A stretch of 44,853 nucleotides of DNA, from the NCBI GenBank assembly GCA_016789955.1, contig JAEUPB010000093.1:1-44853 (forward strand), given 5' to 3'. Made by a program: the position numbers and the translations under genes. Positions 27,305 to 36,061 of this stretch are shown piece by piece. This DNA is from Rubrivivax sp. (GTDB lineage Bacteria > Pseudomonadota > Gammaproteobacteria > Burkholderiales > Burkholderiaceae_C). The notes under the pieces are model-generated. The model was not told the origin of the DNA. It saw only the letters and a list, made by a program, of their open reading frames with translations, and made no database searches. Numbering within the stretch: position 1 is the first letter of the stretch; every line of letters begins with the position of its first letter.

Positions 27305-28504
27305 ATGATGCGCACCCCACGCTCCACCGCCGCCATGGCCGCCGCCGCCCATCCCGGACGCGATCCGGTCCCGCACACCCACCACGCCGCGCCCCTCGCC
27401 AAGCCGCCGACGCCGGGCCAGGTGGTGCTGGTGCTGCAAGGCGGGGGTGCCCTCGGCGCGTACCAGGCCGGCGTCTACGAGGCCCTGCACGAGGCCGGCA
27501 TCGAGCCGGACTGGGTGATCGGCACCTCGATCGGTGCGATCAACGCGTCGCTGATCGCCGGCAACCCGCCCGAGCGCCGCCTGCAGCAGCTCAACGCCTT
27601 CTGGGAGGCGATGCAGCGCGGCAGCGTGGCCGCGAGCCCGTTCGGCCCGCTGGACGTGCTGGGCCTGGGCCGCAGCGCCGCCACCTTCAGCACCGTGGTG
27701 CGCGGCATCCCCGACTTCTTCACACCCAACCTGCACGCCTGGCGCGGCCAGATGGCCTCGCTGGGTGTCGAGAAGGCCGCGTACTACAGCACCGCGCCGC
27801 TGCGCGACACCCTCGCGGGGCTGGTTGACGTCGACTACCTGTGCCAGTGCCGCACACGGATGACGGTGGGCGCGGTCAACGTGGTCACAGGCCACATGCG
27901 CTACTTCGACACCCGCCACGAGGCGCTGACCGTCGAGCACGTGATGGCCTCGGGCGCGCTGCCGCCGGCGTTCGGGGCGGTCCGCATCGAGGGCCAGCCC
28001 TACTGGGACGGCGGCATCTACTCGAACACGCCGATCGAGGCCGTGCTGGACGACAAGCCGCGACGCGACTCGCTGATCTTCGCCGTCAACGTGTGGCACC
28101 AGGTCGGGCCCGAGCCCGAGTCGATCTGGCAGGTGATGGGGCGGCAGAAGGACATCCAGTACGCCAGCCGCGCCGACAGCCACATCGCGCGCCAGAAGCA
28201 GATCCACCGGCTGCGCCACGTGATCCGCGAGCTGGCCAAGGAACTGCCTGCGTCGCGCCGCGATTCGGCCAAGGTCCGCGAGCTCGCGGCCTGGGGCTGC
28301 GGCACGACGATGCACGTGGCCCACCTGCTGGCGCCGCGCCTGGAGGGCGAGGACCACACCAAGGACATCGACTTCACCCCCGAGGGCGTGCGCGCGCGCC
28401 GCGAGGCGGGCCTGGCCGACACGCGCCGCATGCTGCGGCGCGCCCCGTGGGTGGGCTGCGACGCCGACCCGATCGAGGGCGTCATCGAGCACCACCCGCA
28501 GTGA
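27305..28504 (+). CDS. Patatin-like phospholipase
   Basis: A 399-residue patatin-fold lipid acyl hydrolase. The oxyanion motif GGGALGAYQAG is near residues 46-56. The nucleophile is S75 in GTSIG and the acid D235 in WDGGIYSNTP, so the Ser-Asp dyad is complete. The C-terminal 130 residues form the extra domain found in larger bacterial patatins. The first 35 residues are low-complexity. It is two bases after the sigma gene and 13 before the carbonic anhydrase gene. Related genes occur next to 3-hydroxybutyrate dehydrogenase in other proteobacteria, as far as I recall. The substrate may be phospholipid or another acyl ester. Confidence 0.9.
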   Translation: MMRTPRSTAAMAAAAHPGRDPVPHTHHAAPLAKPPTPGQVVLVLQGGGALGAYQAGVYEALHEAGIEPDWVIGTSIGAINASLIAGNPPERRLQQLNAFWEAMQRGSVAASPFGPLDVLGLGRSAATFSTVVRGIPDFFTPNLHAWRGQMASLGVEKAAYYSTAPLRDTLAGLVDVDYLCQCRTRMTVGAVNVVTGHMRYFDTRHEALTVEHVMASGALPPAFGAVRIEGQPYWDGGIYSNTPIEAVLDDKPRRDSLIFAVNVWHQVGPEPESIWQVMGRQKDIQYASRADSHIARQKQIHRLRHVIRELAKELPASRRDSAKVRELAAWGCGTTMHVAHLLAPRLEGEDHTKDIDFTPEGVRARREAGLADTRRMLRRAPWVGCDADPIEGVIEHHPQ

Positions 28505-28517
28505 GCCGCGGTCCGCG

Positions 28518-29189
28518 ATGAGCACCCACGACATCGCCAGCCTGCTGGCCGGCAACCGGCTGTTCGTCGCCGAGCAGCTGGCGGCGGACCCGCGCTACTT
28601 CGAGCACCTCGCCGAAGGGCAGCAGCCCGACTTCCTGTGGATCGGCTGCAGCGACAGCCGCGTCAGCCCCAACCTGATCACCGGCACCGGGCCGGGCGAG
28701 ATGTTCGTGCACCGGAACATCGCCAACCTCGTCGTGCAGACCGACATGAACCTGCTGTCGGTGCTGCAGTACGCGGTGGAGGTGCTGCAGGTCGACCACG
28801 TCATCGTCTGTGGTCACCACGGTTGCGGCGGCGTGCGCGCGGCGATGGGCTCGCACTCGCACGGGCTGCTGGACAACTGGCTGCGCGCGGTCAAGGACAC
28901 CGAGCTGCACCACGCCATCGAGCTCGAGGGGCTGGACGAGACCGCTCGGCTGCGCCGCCTGGTGGAGCTCAACGTCATCGAGCAGGTCGACAACCTCGGC
29001 AAGACGCACATCGTGCAGCAGGCGTGGCGGCAGCGCGCGCGGCCGTACATCCACGGCTGGGTGTTCGACGTGGCCACCGGCTGCATCGACCCGGTGACGA
29101 GCATGATCAACGGCAACGCCGCGATGCACGAGGTGTGCCGCTTCCAGCGGGCAGGGCGACGGGCCACGGCCGCGAAGGAAGCCCGATGA
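28518..29189 (+). CDS. can: Beta-class carbonic anhydrase
   Basis: A 223-residue zinc enzyme that interconverts CO2 and bicarbonate in the cytoplasm. Zinc ligands are C44 in GCSDSR, H100 and C103 in CGHHGCGG, and the D46/R48 catalytic pair is in the same CSDSR motif. This matches E. coli Can (C42, D44, H98, C101). Bicarbonate supports carboxylation reactions, including acetyl-CoA carboxylase. The gene follows patatin by 13 bases, and its stop overlaps the next ATG (ATGA). Confidence 0.95.
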   Translation: MSTHDIASLLAGNRLFVAEQLAADPRYFEHLAEGQQPDFLWIGCSDSRVSPNLITGTGPGEMFVHRNIANLVVQTDMNLLSVLQYAVEVLQVDHVIVCGHHGCGGVRAAMGSHSHGLLDNWLRAVKDTELHHAIELEGLDETARLRRLVELNVIEQVDNLGKTHIVQQAWRQRARPYIHGWVFDVATGCIDPVTSMINGNAAMHEVCRFQRAGRRATAAKEAR

Positions 29190-30175
29190 CCCCGGCGATG
29201 CCGACGCCGGCCGCGCTGCTGCTGGCCGTGACCTGCGTGCTGCTGATGGGCTATGCCGTGCAGCGCGGCGCCACCTGCACGGTGGCCGCGGTGGACGAGT
29301 GGGTCGGCAAGGGCAGCTTCCGCCGCCTGGCGAGCATGGGCGAGGCCTCGCTGTGGGTGGCGGGCGGGCTGGTCGTCGCCCAGGCTCTTCACATGCTGCC
29401 GGCGATGCCCGCGGCCTATGCCGCGAGCGGCTGGACGGTGGCCGGAGGCGTGCTGCTGGGCCTGGGCGCCTGGATCAACGGCGCCTGCGTCTTCGGCGCC
29501 ATCGCGCGGCTCGGCTCGGGCGAGTGGGCCTATGCCGCCACGCCGCTGGGCTACTACGCGGGCTGCCGCTTCGTGCGGCAGGTGTGGAACCCGCCGGCGC
29601 CGCAACCGCTGGAGGCGCCCTCGGTGCTGTTCGCGGCGCCGGAGCTGCTCGCGGCGCTGTTCCTGCTCATCGCGGCCTGGCGCGTGCTGCCCGCCGTGAT
29701 GCGGGGCCTGCGCACCGGGGGCCCGCGGCGGGCCTGGGAACGCTGGCGCACGGACGTGTGGCAGCCGCACGCGGCCACCAGCGTCATCGGCGTGACGTTC
29801 GTGGTCTCGCTGCTGGTCGTCGGCGCCTGGGCCTACACCGAGCTGCTCTCCGACCTGGCCAGCGGGCGCGTGCACGACGTCGGCGTGCGGGTGCTGCTGT
29901 TCGTCGCGCTGCTTGTCGGCGCGGCCCTGGGCGGGTACACCGCCGGGCGGTGGCGGTCGACGCCGCCGTCGCTGCAGCGCGTCGCCCTGTGCCTGGCCGG
30001 TGGCGCCTTGATGGGCTGCGGCACGCTGCTGATCCCGGGCAGCAACGACGGCTTGATCCTCGTGGGCATGCCGCTGCTGCGGCCCTACGCGTGGCTGGCC
30101 TTCGCGACGATGTGCGTGGCCATCGGCACCGCGCAGATCGCCCGGCGGCGGTGGCCGGTGGCGGCACGGGCATGA
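29186..30175 (+). CDS. YeeE/YedE family membrane transporter
   Basis: A 329-residue membrane protein with about eight to ten hydrophobic segments. The N-terminal YAVQRGATCTVAAVDE and the GAWINGACVFGAIARLGSG stretch are characteristic of the YeeE/YedE (TsuA-like) family. Conserved cysteines there handle thiosulfate or other sulfur compounds. A second repeat near residues 265-290 includes GGALMGCGTLLIPGSNDG. The ATG overlaps the carbonic anhydrase stop (ATGA). The sulfur link is family knowledge; nothing else in this operon handles sulfur, although sseA lies 10 kb away. Confidence 0.85.
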   Translation: MTPAMPTPAALLLAVTCVLLMGYAVQRGATCTVAAVDEWVGKGSFRRLASMGEASLWVAGGLVVAQALHMLPAMPAAYAASGWTVAGGVLLGLGAWINGACVFGAIARLGSGEWAYAATPLGYYAGCRFVRQVWNPPAPQPLEAPSVLFAAPELLAALFLLIAAWRVLPAVMRGLRTGGPRRAWERWRTDVWQPHAATSVIGVTFVVSLLVVGAWAYTELLSDLASGRVHDVGVRVLLFVALLVGAALGGYTAGRWRSTPPSLQRVALCLAGGALMGCGTLLIPGSNDGLILVGMPLLRPYAWLAFATMCVAIGTAQIARRRWPVAARA

Positions 30176-30296
30176 CACCGCCGGGCCGCCCGGATCTTCA
30201 CGTTTTGATCACGACCCCGCCCGCAGGGTCCGGCCGCCCTAGCATCCGCCCCATGGTTGCGTTCATCGCCAGGCCCCACTCCGCGGAGCGCCGGAC

Positions 30297-31013
30297 GTGA
30301 CCTGGCGCGTGCTCGTGGTCGAGGACGACGTCGACATCGGTCGCCTGGTGTCGCTGCAGCTCGCCGAGCTCGACTGCCACTGCAAGCTCGTCGACGACGG
30401 CGTCACCGCGCTCGGCGAGGCCCAGGCCGGCCGCTACGACCTCGTGGTCCTCGACGTGATGCTGCCGCGCATGGACGGCCTGGAGATCTGCCGCCGGCTG
30501 CGCACCGGCGAGCGCTACACGCCGATCCTGATGCTGACGGCCAAGTCTTCCGAGATCGACCGCGTGCTCGGGCTGGAGCTCGGCGCCGACGACTACCTGA
30601 CCAAGCCCTTCTCGATGCCGGAGCTGGCGGCGCGCGTGAAGAACATCCTGCGCCGCGCGCGGCGGGCCGCTGCAGCCCGGCAGGAGGCCGAGTCCCCCGA
30701 GGCGCAGCGCATCGAGCGGGGGGACCTGGTGATCGACCTCGTGCGCCACGAGGTGCAGCTGCGCGGCGTGCCGGTGGAGCTCACGGCCAAGGAGTTCGAG
30801 CTGCTCACCTGCTTCGCCCGCCAGCCCGGGCGGGTGTACACGCGCGCGCAGCTGCTCGAGCAGGTGTGGGGCTACACCCACAGCGGCTACGAGCACACCG
30901 TCAACTCGCACATCAACCGGCTGCGCAACAAGATCGAGCGTGACCCGGCGAATCCGGAATACGTCCTGACGGTCTGGGGCGTGGGCTACAAGTTCGCCGA
31001 ACGGCGGGGCTGA
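30297..31013 (+). CDS. OmpR/PhoB-family response regulator
   Basis: A 238-residue two-component regulator. The receiver domain has acidic residues EDDVD near 10, phospho-acceptor D53 in VVLDVMLP and K103 in TKPFS. A winged-helix DNA-binding domain spans about 140-235, with ELTAKEFELLTCFARQPGRV and VNSHINRLRNKIE. The GTG start is the only plausible one. The histidine kinase gene follows four bases after the stop, so the pair is one transcript. The target genes are not known. A gap of 121 bases precedes it, with no clear -35/-10 pair in it. Confidence 0.95.
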   Translation: MTWRVLVVEDDVDIGRLVSLQLAELDCHCKLVDDGVTALGEAQAGRYDLVVLDVMLPRMDGLEICRRLRTGERYTPILMLTAKSSEIDRVLGLELGADDYLTKPFSMPELAARVKNILRRARRAAAARQEAESPEAQRIERGDLVIDLVRHEVQLRGVPVELTAKEFELLTCFARQPGRVYTRAQLLEQVWGYTHSGYEHTVNSHINRLRNKIERDPANPEYVLTVWGVGYKFAERRG

Positions 31014-31017
31014 GAGC

Positions 31018-32043
31018 ATGGATCGGCCCGGAGGCCCGCCCCACGACGACGGCCTGCGCCCCCTGCGCCTGGCCGGCCTGCTGCTGGCGGTGCTGGCCAC
31101 GGCATGGCTGCTGTGGATGGGAGGGCGTGCGCCCGCCGGCGACGATGGCGGTGCCTGGCCGATGTCGGCCGTGGCCGCGGTGGCGGTGCTGGTGGCGCTG
31201 TCGGGCGGCCTGTGGAGCGAGCTGATTCACCGCGCCGGCGAGACCCGGGCCTTGGCGCGCCGCGTGGACGAGCTGCAGGGCCAGGTGTCGCGCGCCACGC
31301 GCCAGCGCCACGAGCTGCTGGAGAAGGTCTCGCACGACCTGCGCACGCCGTTGGCGTCGATGCAGGGGTACCTCGAGCTGCTGCTGCTGCGCGAGCAGCA
31401 GCTGGACCCGGCCGAGGCCCGCAACTACCTGCAGACGGCGACGCGCCACGCCCAGCGCCTGGCGCAGCGCGTGGCCGACCTGTTCGAGCTGGTGCGGCTC
31501 GAGTCGGACACCGTCGCGCTGCAGTGCGAGCCCTTTCCGGTGGCCGAGCTGGCGCACGACGTGGTGCAGCGCTATGCCGACGCGGCCGCGCGGGCCGGCA
31601 TCGTGCTGGCGCTGGAGGGCGTCGACGCCGAGCAGGCCCGGGGCCTGTTCGTCGAGGCCGACGTGCGGCTGGTCGAACGGCTGCTGGCCAACCTGGTGGA
31701 CAACGCGCTGCGGCACACCCCGGCCGGCGGCGCGGTGCGCGTCATCGCCGAGGCGCCTGCCGGCGCACGCGTCGCGCACCTGACCGTGGCGGACACCGGC
31801 GGCGGCATCGCCGGAGCCGATCTCGAGGGCCTCTTCAACCGGTACGAGACGGCCGACCGCGTGGGCGACACCGGCAGCAGCCACGCGGGGCTGGGCCTGG
31901 CCATCGCGCGGCGCATCGCGGTGCTGCACGGATCCGACCTCGAACTCGACAGCCGGCCCGGCGTCGGCACGCGCGTGAGGTTCGCGCTGCCGCGTCCTCC
32001 GCAGCGCGCGGCCGGGCCGCAGACTCACGGGAGCACGCCATGA
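31018..32043 (+). CDS. Sensor histidine kinase
   Basis: A 341-residue membrane kinase. Two hydrophobic helices (about residues 18-36 and 48-66) enclose a very short outer loop, so there is little room for an extracellular sensor. A coiled linker (about 70-100) leads directly to the DHp domain, with no recognisable HAMP. H106 is the phospho-acceptor in VSHDLRTPL. NLVDNALRHTPAGG, DTGGGI and AGLGLAIARR are the ATP-binding boxes. The PAS-GAF gene overlaps its stop (ATGA), so the three genes are coupled. Its kinase core is markedly similar to that of the giant kinase at 18356-23386. Confidence 0.93.
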   Translation: MDRPGGPPHDDGLRPLRLAGLLLAVLATAWLLWMGGRAPAGDDGGAWPMSAVAAVAVLVALSGGLWSELIHRAGETRALARRVDELQGQVSRATRQRHELLEKVSHDLRTPLASMQGYLELLLLREQQLDPAEARNYLQTATRHAQRLAQRVADLFELVRLESDTVALQCEPFPVAELAHDVVQRYADAAARAGIVLALEGVDAEQARGLFVEADVRLVERLLANLVDNALRHTPAGGAVRVIAEAPAGARVAHLTVADTGGGIAGADLEGLFNRYETADRVGDTGSSHAGLGLAIARRIAVLHGSDLELDSRPGVGTRVRFALPRPPQRAAGPQTHGSTP

Positions 32044-33149
32044 GCAGCCTCTGGGCACCCTGGAGCGGACCGGTCGGATGGGTCTTGCTGGCGCTCGCCT
32101 GGGCCGGCAGCGCCGGTGCGCTCGCCTGGCGCGGCCGCCGCGCGCGCGAGCAGGCGGTGGACGCCGAGCGGCGCCTGCAGGACCAGCGCGATGACATCGC
32201 CCGCCTCGAACGGGCCCGTGCCGAGGCCGAGGCGCGCGCCCGCGCCGCCGAGGAACGCCATCAGCTGGCCCTGCGCGGCAGCCTGGACGGCGTGTGGGAA
32301 TGGCACGTGCAGCGGCGGCGCGTGCAGCTGTCGCCGCGCTGGAAGGGCATGCTCGGGCTGGACGCCGACGGCCTCGACGACGCGCTGGGCTGGCGCCGCG
32401 AGGCGTGGCTCGAGCGGGTGCATGCCGACGACCGCGCGCGGTTCACCGCCGCGCTCGATCGGCTGGTGCAGGGCGAGGACGCGCGGCTTGACCAGGACCT
32501 GCGGCTGCTGCACCGCGACGGCGACGTGCGCCACGTGCTCAGCCGCGCCGTGCTGCTGCGCGACGAGCGGGGACGCGCCGAACGCGTGATCGGCCTGGAC
32601 ACCGACGTGACGCGCATCCAGCGCGTGCAGGCCATCCTCGATGCCGTCGCCGACGGCACCGCCGGCGCGCACGGCGAGCGCTTCTTCGCCGCGATGGTGG
32701 AGCACTTCGCGCGGGCGCTCGACGTCGACTGCGCCTTCGTCACCGAGTGCACCGACCACCCGGCGACGAGGGTGCGCACGCTGGCCTGCTGGCGCGCTGG
32801 CGAGGGCCTGAAGCCGAACTTCGAGTACGACCTCGCCGGCTCGCCCTGCCAGCAGGTGATCGAGGGTGCGCAGAGCTGCTTCTATCCGGAACGATTGGCC
32901 GAACGATTCCCGCGCGAGGCGGCCTGGGAGAGCTACGTCGGCCTGCCCATCGTCTCCAGCGACGGCCGCGTGCTCGGGCACCTCGCGCTGCTCGACCGCG
33001 CCAGGCTCGCGGACGACGTGCTGGTCGAGCGCGTCTATCGCATCTTCCTGGCGCGCGCCGCAGCCGAGATCGAGCGGCTGCAGGCCCTGGGCCGACTGGC
33101 GTCGATGGGCGCCGTGCCCGCGGGAGCGGCGTCGAGGCCGACGACGTAA
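32040..33149 (+). CDS. PAS-GAF sensor protein without output domain
   Basis: A 369-residue protein with one N-terminal membrane helix (about residues 12-30). An Arg/Glu-rich coiled coil (about 32-75) is followed by a PAS domain (about 75-195, with GVWEWHVQRRRVQLSPRWKG and VIGLDTDVT) and a GAF domain (about 205-355, with FYPERLAERFP and YVGLPIVSSDGRVLG). In similar proteins a kinase, GGDEF or EAL domain follows. Here the chain ends shortly after the last GAF helix with no output. It overlaps the kinase gene by four bases, so it may be a third, accessory component. No frameshift that would extend it is apparent. Confidence 0.85.
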   Translation: MSSLWAPWSGPVGWVLLALAWAGSAGALAWRGRRAREQAVDAERRLQDQRDDIARLERARAEAEARARAAEERHQLALRGSLDGVWEWHVQRRRVQLSPRWKGMLGLDADGLDDALGWRREAWLERVHADDRARFTAALDRLVQGEDARLDQDLRLLHRDGDVRHVLSRAVLLRDERGRAERVIGLDTDVTRIQRVQAILDAVADGTAGAHGERFFAAMVEHFARALDVDCAFVTECTDHPATRVRTLACWRAGEGLKPNFEYDLAGSPCQQVIEGAQSCFYPERLAERFPREAAWESYVGLPIVSSDGRVLGHLALLDRARLADDVLVERVYRIFLARAAAEIERLQALGRLASMGAVPAGAASRPTT

Positions 33150-33179
33150 TGAAGCCGCCATGCCGGCGACACAACCGGC

Positions 33180-34709
33180 ATGGACCAACCCCCGACTCCG
33201 AGCCCGCTCCGGCCCGAGCCCTGGGACGCGATCGTCATCGGTGCCGGGCAGGCAGGCCCGTTCCTCGCGGCGCGGCTGGCGGCAGCGGGGCAGCGCGTGG
33301 CGCTGATCGAGCGCGAACACCTGGGTGGAACCTGCGTCAACGACGGCTGCATGCCCACCAAGACGCTGGTGGCCAGCGCACGGGCGGCGCACGTGGCGCG
33401 CCATGCGGCCCACTGGGGCGTGCGCATCGACGGCGCGGTGCGCGTGGACCTGAAGGCCGTGAAGGCGCGCAAGGACGCGGTGGTCGCGCAGTCGGTGGCC
33501 AACCTCACGCAGTGGCTCGGGTCGATGCCGACACTGGAAGTCATCGCCGGCCACGGCCGCTTCACCGCACCGACCGTGGTGCAGGTGAACGACCGCCGGC
33601 TCGCCGCGCCGCGCATCTTCGTCAACGTCGGCGGGCGCCCATTGCTGCCGGACTGGCCCGGCATCGATGACGTGCCGGTGCTGACGAACACCACGCTGCT
33701 GGAGCTGGACGAACTGCCCGAGCACCTCGTCATCGCGGGCGGCAGCTACATCGGCCTGGAGTTCGCGCAGATCTACCGCCGCTTCGGCTCGCGGGTCACG
33801 GTGCTGGAATCCGCGCCGCGTCTGATCGCCCGCGAGGACCCGGAGATCTCGCGTGCCGTGCGCGAGCTGCTCGAGGCCGAGGGCGTGACCTTCCACGTCG
33901 GCGTGAGCGACGTGCGCGTGCGCAGGGCCGCAGCCACCGGCAGCGAGGTGGAACTCGAGTTCCACACGCCGGCAGGTCCGCGGCGCGTGTCCGGCACGCA
34001 CCTGCTGGCGGCGGTCGGCCGCCGACCCAACACCGAGGACCTGGGGCTGGAGCATGCCGGCCTGGTCACCGACGCGCGCGGGGCCATCCCCGTGGACGAC
34101 GAACTGCGCACCGCCGTCGACGGCATCTGGGCGCTGGGCGACGTGCACGGCCGCGGCGCGTTCACCCACACGTCGTACCACGACCACGAGATCGTCGCTG
34201 CCAAGCTGCTCGACGGTGCGGCGCGCAGTGCATCGGACGGAGGCGAGGGGCGTGCACCCTCGGTGGCCCGTTCGATCCGGGAACGCATACCGGCCTATGC
34301 GCTTTTCGTCGACCCGCCGCTGGCCCGCATCGGAGCCAGCGAGGTCGAGCTGCGTGCCGCAGGCCGACCATTCCTCAAGGGCACCTTGCCGATGGCCCGC
34401 GTCGGACGCGCCCGCGAGCGCGGCGAGACCGTCGGGGCGATGAAGGTGCTGGTCGAACCGGACAGCCAGCGCATCCTCGGCGCCGCGCTGCTGGGCATCG
34501 AGGCCGACGAAGTGATCCACGAGCTGCTGCTGGCGATGCACGCCGGCCTCACGGTGCAGGACCTCCAGCGGCTGGTCCACATCCACCCGACGGTCAGCGA
34601 ACAGCTGCCGACGCTTCTGGGCACGCTCGTGCCCGTGACCCCGGAACTCGCGGCGCCCCCGGCCGCGCCCGCGGACCCGGCGCACCCCACCACCGGCAGG
34701 ACTCGATGA
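33180..34709 (+). CDS. MerA-like FAD-dependent disulfide oxidoreductase
   Basis: A 509-residue class I pyridine nucleotide-disulfide oxidoreductase. FAD binding is seen at IVIGAGQAGPFLA near residue 20. The redox cysteines are C52 and C57 in GTCVNDGCMPTKT. NAD(P)H binding is at GGSYIGLEFAQIYRR near residue 190. The C-terminal catalytic pair is H469 and E474 in HPTVSEQ. A true mercuric reductase would have a second cysteine pair at the C-terminus and often an N-terminal HMA domain; both are absent, so Hg(II) reduction is unlikely. There is no ribosome site before the ATG. The NADH dehydrogenase gene overlaps by four bases (ATGA). Confidence 0.9.
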   Translation: MDQPPTPSPLRPEPWDAIVIGAGQAGPFLAARLAAAGQRVALIEREHLGGTCVNDGCMPTKTLVASARAAHVARHAAHWGVRIDGAVRVDLKAVKARKDAVVAQSVANLTQWLGSMPTLEVIAGHGRFTAPTVVQVNDRRLAAPRIFVNVGGRPLLPDWPGIDDVPVLTNTTLLELDELPEHLVIAGGSYIGLEFAQIYRRFGSRVTVLESAPRLIAREDPEISRAVRELLEAEGVTFHVGVSDVRVRRAAATGSEVELEFHTPAGPRRVSGTHLLAAVGRRPNTEDLGLEHAGLVTDARGAIPVDDELRTAVDGIWALGDVHGRGAFTHTSYHDHEIVAAKLLDGAARSASDGGEGRAPSVARSIRERIPAYALFVDPPLARIGASEVELRAAGRPFLKGTLPMARVGRARERGETVGAMKVLVEPDSQRILGAALLGIEADEVIHELLLAMHAGLTVQDLQRLVHIHPTVSEQLPTLLGTLVPVTPELAAPPAAPADPAHPTTGRTR

Positions 34710-36031
34710 ACAGCACGCCCCATCCCGACGAACGGCAGATCGTCATCGTCGGCGGCGGCTTCGCCGGCACGACGCTCGCCACCGCGCTCGAGCGCCGGCT
34801 GCCGCCGGGCTGGCGGGCGCTGCTCGTCAGCGAGGAGAGCTACACCACATTCAACCCGATGCTGGCTGAGGTCGTGGGGGCGTCGGTCTTTCCAGAGCAC
34901 GTGGTGGCCCCGATCCGCCAGATGCTCAGGCCCGACGGCGCCAGCCGCTTCGTGATGGGCCGCGTGATCGCCGTCGACCGCGAGGCCCGCACGGTGACCG
35001 CCGAGACGCTGGCCGGCGTGCAGCACCTCCGCTACGACCAGCTGGTGCTGGCCTTCGGCACGCGCGCCAACCTGGCGCTGATGCCGGGGTTGGCCGAGCA
35101 CGCGCTGCCGCTGAAGCTGGTGGGCGACGCACTGGCCATCCGCAACCGCGTGCTGCAGCGGCTGGCCCGCATCGAGCTCGAGCACGATGCCTCCGCGCGC
35201 CGGCGCCTGGGCCACTTCATCGTGATCGGCGGCGGCTTCTCGGGCGTCGAAGTGGCCGGCGAACTGGCGGACGCGCTGCACGGCGCGCGGCACTGGTATC
35301 CGCGCGTGCGGGCCGACGAGTTGCGCGTGACGCTGCTGCACGACGGCGGGAACCTGCTGCCTGAGTTGCCCGGCTCGCTCGGCCGCGCCGCCGTGGCTTC
35401 GCTGCGCGCCCGGCGCGTCGACGTGCGGCTCGCCGCCAAGGCGCGCGCGGTAACGGCGGACAGCGTGGAGCTGGCCGACGGGACGTCGCTGCCCAGCGCG
35501 ACCGTGATCTGCACCATAGGCACCCGGCCCAATCTACTGGTCGAGCGGCTCGGCCTATCCATCGAGCGGGGGCGCATCGTCTGCAATCCCGATCTCTCGG
35601 TGCCGGGCGCGCCCGCGCTCTGGGCGCTGGGCGACTGCGCCCGCGTGCCCAACGCCGATGCGGCGGCGGACATGGCCCCCGCACCGCCGACCGCCCAGTT
35701 CGCGGTGGCCCAGGCCCGGATCCTCGCCGAAAACCTGCTCGCGCATCTGGGCGGTCGCCCGACGCGGGCCTTCGCGCATCGCTCGCGCGGCATGATGGCC
35801 ACCACCGGCCACCTCAAGGGCGTGGCCCAGATCGGCCGCCTTCGCTTCTCGGGCCTGCCGGCCTGGCTGATGTGGCGCGCCTACTACCTCTCGCGCATGC
35901 CCACGTTCGGACGCAAGCTGCGCTTGTGGGTCGAGTGGACCTGGGCGATGCTGTTCGCCACCGACATCACGCACCTGCGCTTCACGTCGACGCGGGAGAT
36001 CGACGCTCCGACGCGTGCAGCGCAGGGCTGA
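34706..36031 (+). CDS. Type II NADH dehydrogenase-like flavoprotein
   Basis: A 441-residue NDH-2-family enzyme, expected to pass electrons from NADH to quinone at the inner membrane without pumping protons. FAD binding is at IVIVGGGFAGTTLATAL (residues 11-27) and NAD binding at FIVIGGGFSGVEVAGELAD near 172. LWALGDCARVP near 308 is the second flavin contact. A hydrophobic C-terminal stretch (about 385-425, with AWLMWRAYYLSRMP) probably anchors it to the membrane. The ATG overlaps the preceding flavoprotein gene (ATGA), so the two are made together. The ppx gene is convergent. Confidence 0.9.
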   Translation: MNSTPHPDERQIVIVGGGFAGTTLATALERRLPPGWRALLVSEESYTTFNPMLAEVVGASVFPEHVVAPIRQMLRPDGASRFVMGRVIAVDREARTVTAETLAGVQHLRYDQLVLAFGTRANLALMPGLAEHALPLKLVGDALAIRNRVLQRLARIELEHDASARRRLGHFIVIGGGFSGVEVAGELADALHGARHWYPRVRADELRVTLLHDGGNLLPELPGSLGRAAVASLRARRVDVRLAAKARAVTADSVELADGTSLPSATVICTIGTRPNLLVERLGLSIERGRIVCNPDLSVPGAPALWALGDCARVPNADAAADMAPAPPTAQFAVAQARILAENLLAHLGGRPTRAFAHRSRGMMATTGHLKGVAQIGRLRFSGLPAWLMWRAYYLSRMPTFGRKLRLWVEWTWAMLFATDITHLRFTSTREIDAPTRAAQG

Positions 36032-36061
36032 CGCGGGCGCGCCGCGCTCGGGCCTCAGCCC
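36025..36061. terminator. Possible bidirectional terminator between the NDH-2 and ppx genes
   Basis: GGGCTGA (36025-36031) pairs exactly with TCAGCCC (36055-36061) across a GC-rich 23-base loop. The arms contain the stop codons of both convergent genes. There is no uridine tract on either side, so factor-independent termination would be weak. Confidence 0.3.

Noticed and set aside
30205-30245. TTGATC and TAGCAT as a promoter for the response regulator
   Set aside because: The spacing is 29 bases, too long for a sigma-70 promoter.
33180-34709. Mercury-resistance (mer) gene
   Set aside because: There is no HMA domain, no C-terminal cysteine pair and no merR, merT or merP nearby.
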